This document shows, one piece after another, positions 62,880-64,000 of a DNA stretch of 64,000 nt. This DNA is from Strongylocentrotus purpuratus. Lineage: Eukaryota; Echinodermata; Echinoidea; Camarodonta; Strongylocentrotidae. The stretch is from positions 37,914,529-37,978,528 of the forward strand of contig NW_022145607.1 of assembly GCF_000002235.5 (NCBI RefSeq). Reading direction: 5' to 3'. Position 1 is the stretch's first letter, and every line of letters starts with the position of its first letter. The translations under genes and the position numbers were made by a program. The notes below the pieces were generated by a model. That model did not search any database. It was not told the origin of the DNA and was given only the letters and a program-made list of their open reading frames with translations.

Positions 62880-64000
62880 GAAGCTTGCTGCCCGACACAT
62901 CGTGTGTGTCGGGCTTTAATATGCAAATCTAATTATCGTGGATATTCCCTGTTCTGTAATCTTATTTTTCATTATTTTATACTCACTTTATTCTTGTCTT
63001 CCCTCTCCCCATCTCTTCTTCTATTCGTTTCTGTTTCCTCTCTATTGTCTATACGATGCATGATTTCTCTATTCCTTGAAATGTCAGTTGTGACATCACA
63101 ATTTTCTTTTTTGATTCTTCCCCCCCCCCCCCTTATAAGCTAATAGTTTTACTGTGTATCACTATGCGTGTACATGCAAGTTTATTGCCTATTGGTGTAT
63201 TGTAAATTCTTTACTTACTTGTATAATTATTCTCTTTAACACGTTGTTGACATATTGCACCTATCCTCTAATAACTTTGATTTTATTGTACTTCAGTGTA
63301 ATATACTCATATTACTTTACCTCGTGCAATATCTTTTTGATAATATTATCCTTGTACTTTTAGGATGTTAAAATCCGTGCTATTTCATGTTACTCTTGCT
63401 CTGTGTGAAATTCCTTTCCCTTCCTCTTCTCTTTGGTTCTCATCTTTTTCTTTTTTTTTCTTTCTCTTTTCTTACCTCTTTCCTCAGCTATTATCACCTT
63501 TCCCCCTTTTTTTCTTTCCTCTTTCTTCACACAATACATAATTTGGCATTTTGTTTACATGTACTTTGATGCTTTGATAGTAACAGTGAATATGAATCTA
63601 TTTTCTTTTTTTCTTTTTTTAAAAATCTACATTTTATCCTTTTTGAGTTACAAAATTATTTGCATTGAACTTGGATGTGTTGTGGGATTGGCATAACTTT
63701 ACTCTTTTGACTTTAACGAATTTTTAAAATGACGTTGATATATTATATTTTCAGACAGTTTTTTTTTTTAAATCTTTTATTTTTACTTTTTAAATCATAT
63801 TTCAACTTGAGATGCACTTGGCAGAGGCTCGCTTTTCCTTTTTCCGGTTCTGATAAAAACATTCCTCAAGACTGTACGATTATTCTCTCTTTCTATTTTT
63901 CTTGTTGTACTCTGTCCTTCTCTACCCGTCTCCTCCAATCTTTCGTATATTCCCTGATCAACTTTTCTTTCTTTTTTCTTCTTCCTTTTATTCCTTTTTC
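62880..64000. other. pyrimidine-rich, no gene recognised
   Basis: It opens with a perfect hairpin, GCCCGACACA and TGTGTCGGGC (62891-62915). The rest is T/C-rich with a C run at 63120. Plus-strand ORFs are low complexity. It is similar in style to the CT-rich LINE 3' UTR at 510-1119, though no direct match was confirmed. Confidence 0.45.

Noticed and set aside
63154..63696. Plus-strand hydrophobic ORFs near the right edge
   Set aside because: T/C-rich low-complexity sequence gives Phe/Leu/Ser runs in several frames.

Overview
The window looks like nuclear DNA of a marine invertebrate, most plausibly an invertebrate deuterostome such as an echinoderm; that placement is inference. The evidence is split genes with short introns, extracellular EGF, EMI, Ig and SEA modules on phase-1 exons, an adhesion GPCR, decayed CR1/L2-like LINEs, tRNA-derived SINEs, a HARBI1-type transposon, many foldback MITEs and abundant (AAT)n tails and G/C homopolymers. 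There are no bacterial features.

Gene content is low and on the minus strand. The main gene is the last 16 exons (43342-58202) of an adhesion GPCR. Spliced by eye, the exons keep one open frame of 999 residues: four EGF modules, one Ig domain, a SEA-like domain, an HRM-like cysteine segment, the GAIN domain with a canonical GPS (HL/T), seven membrane helices and a short tail. The 5' end lies upstream of 58202 and was not found. A second minus-strand gene is partly visible: an EMI domain split over two exons (15610-15515 and 13408-13338, with a GC-AG intron), then two calcium-binding EGF exons (9047-8934 and 8299-8186). Its start and end were not found.

Everything else is repeats. 1-3655: three decayed LINE reverse transcriptase fragments. 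3660-8000: a TA-flanked TIR family, telomere-like repeats and a TTAA-flanked MITE. 8028-12905: a tandem duplication of an EGF exon, one copy split by a 3.45-kb Harbinger transposon carrying a nearly intact transposase. 13.4-31 kb: many MITEs, a 2-kb repeat, minisatellites and a tandem duplication whose copies carry different insertions. 32085-35372: a 3.3-kb element with very long inverted arms, the left arm interrupted twice. 36-43 kb: paired minisatellite elements and a LINE end. 48-58 kb: SINEs in the GPCR introns. 58.4-64 kb: repeats, a GC-rich element and a LINE whose 3' end matches the SINE tails.

Several insertions can be read without outside data, because a second copy of the site lies in the same window (Harbinger in the EGF duplication; a SINE and a 97-bp MITE in the 29-31 kb duplication; two insertions in one arm of the 32-35 kb element; a MITE in the 21.6/23.2 kb duplication).

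All coordinates and alignments were read by eye. Edges of diverged repeats are approximate.
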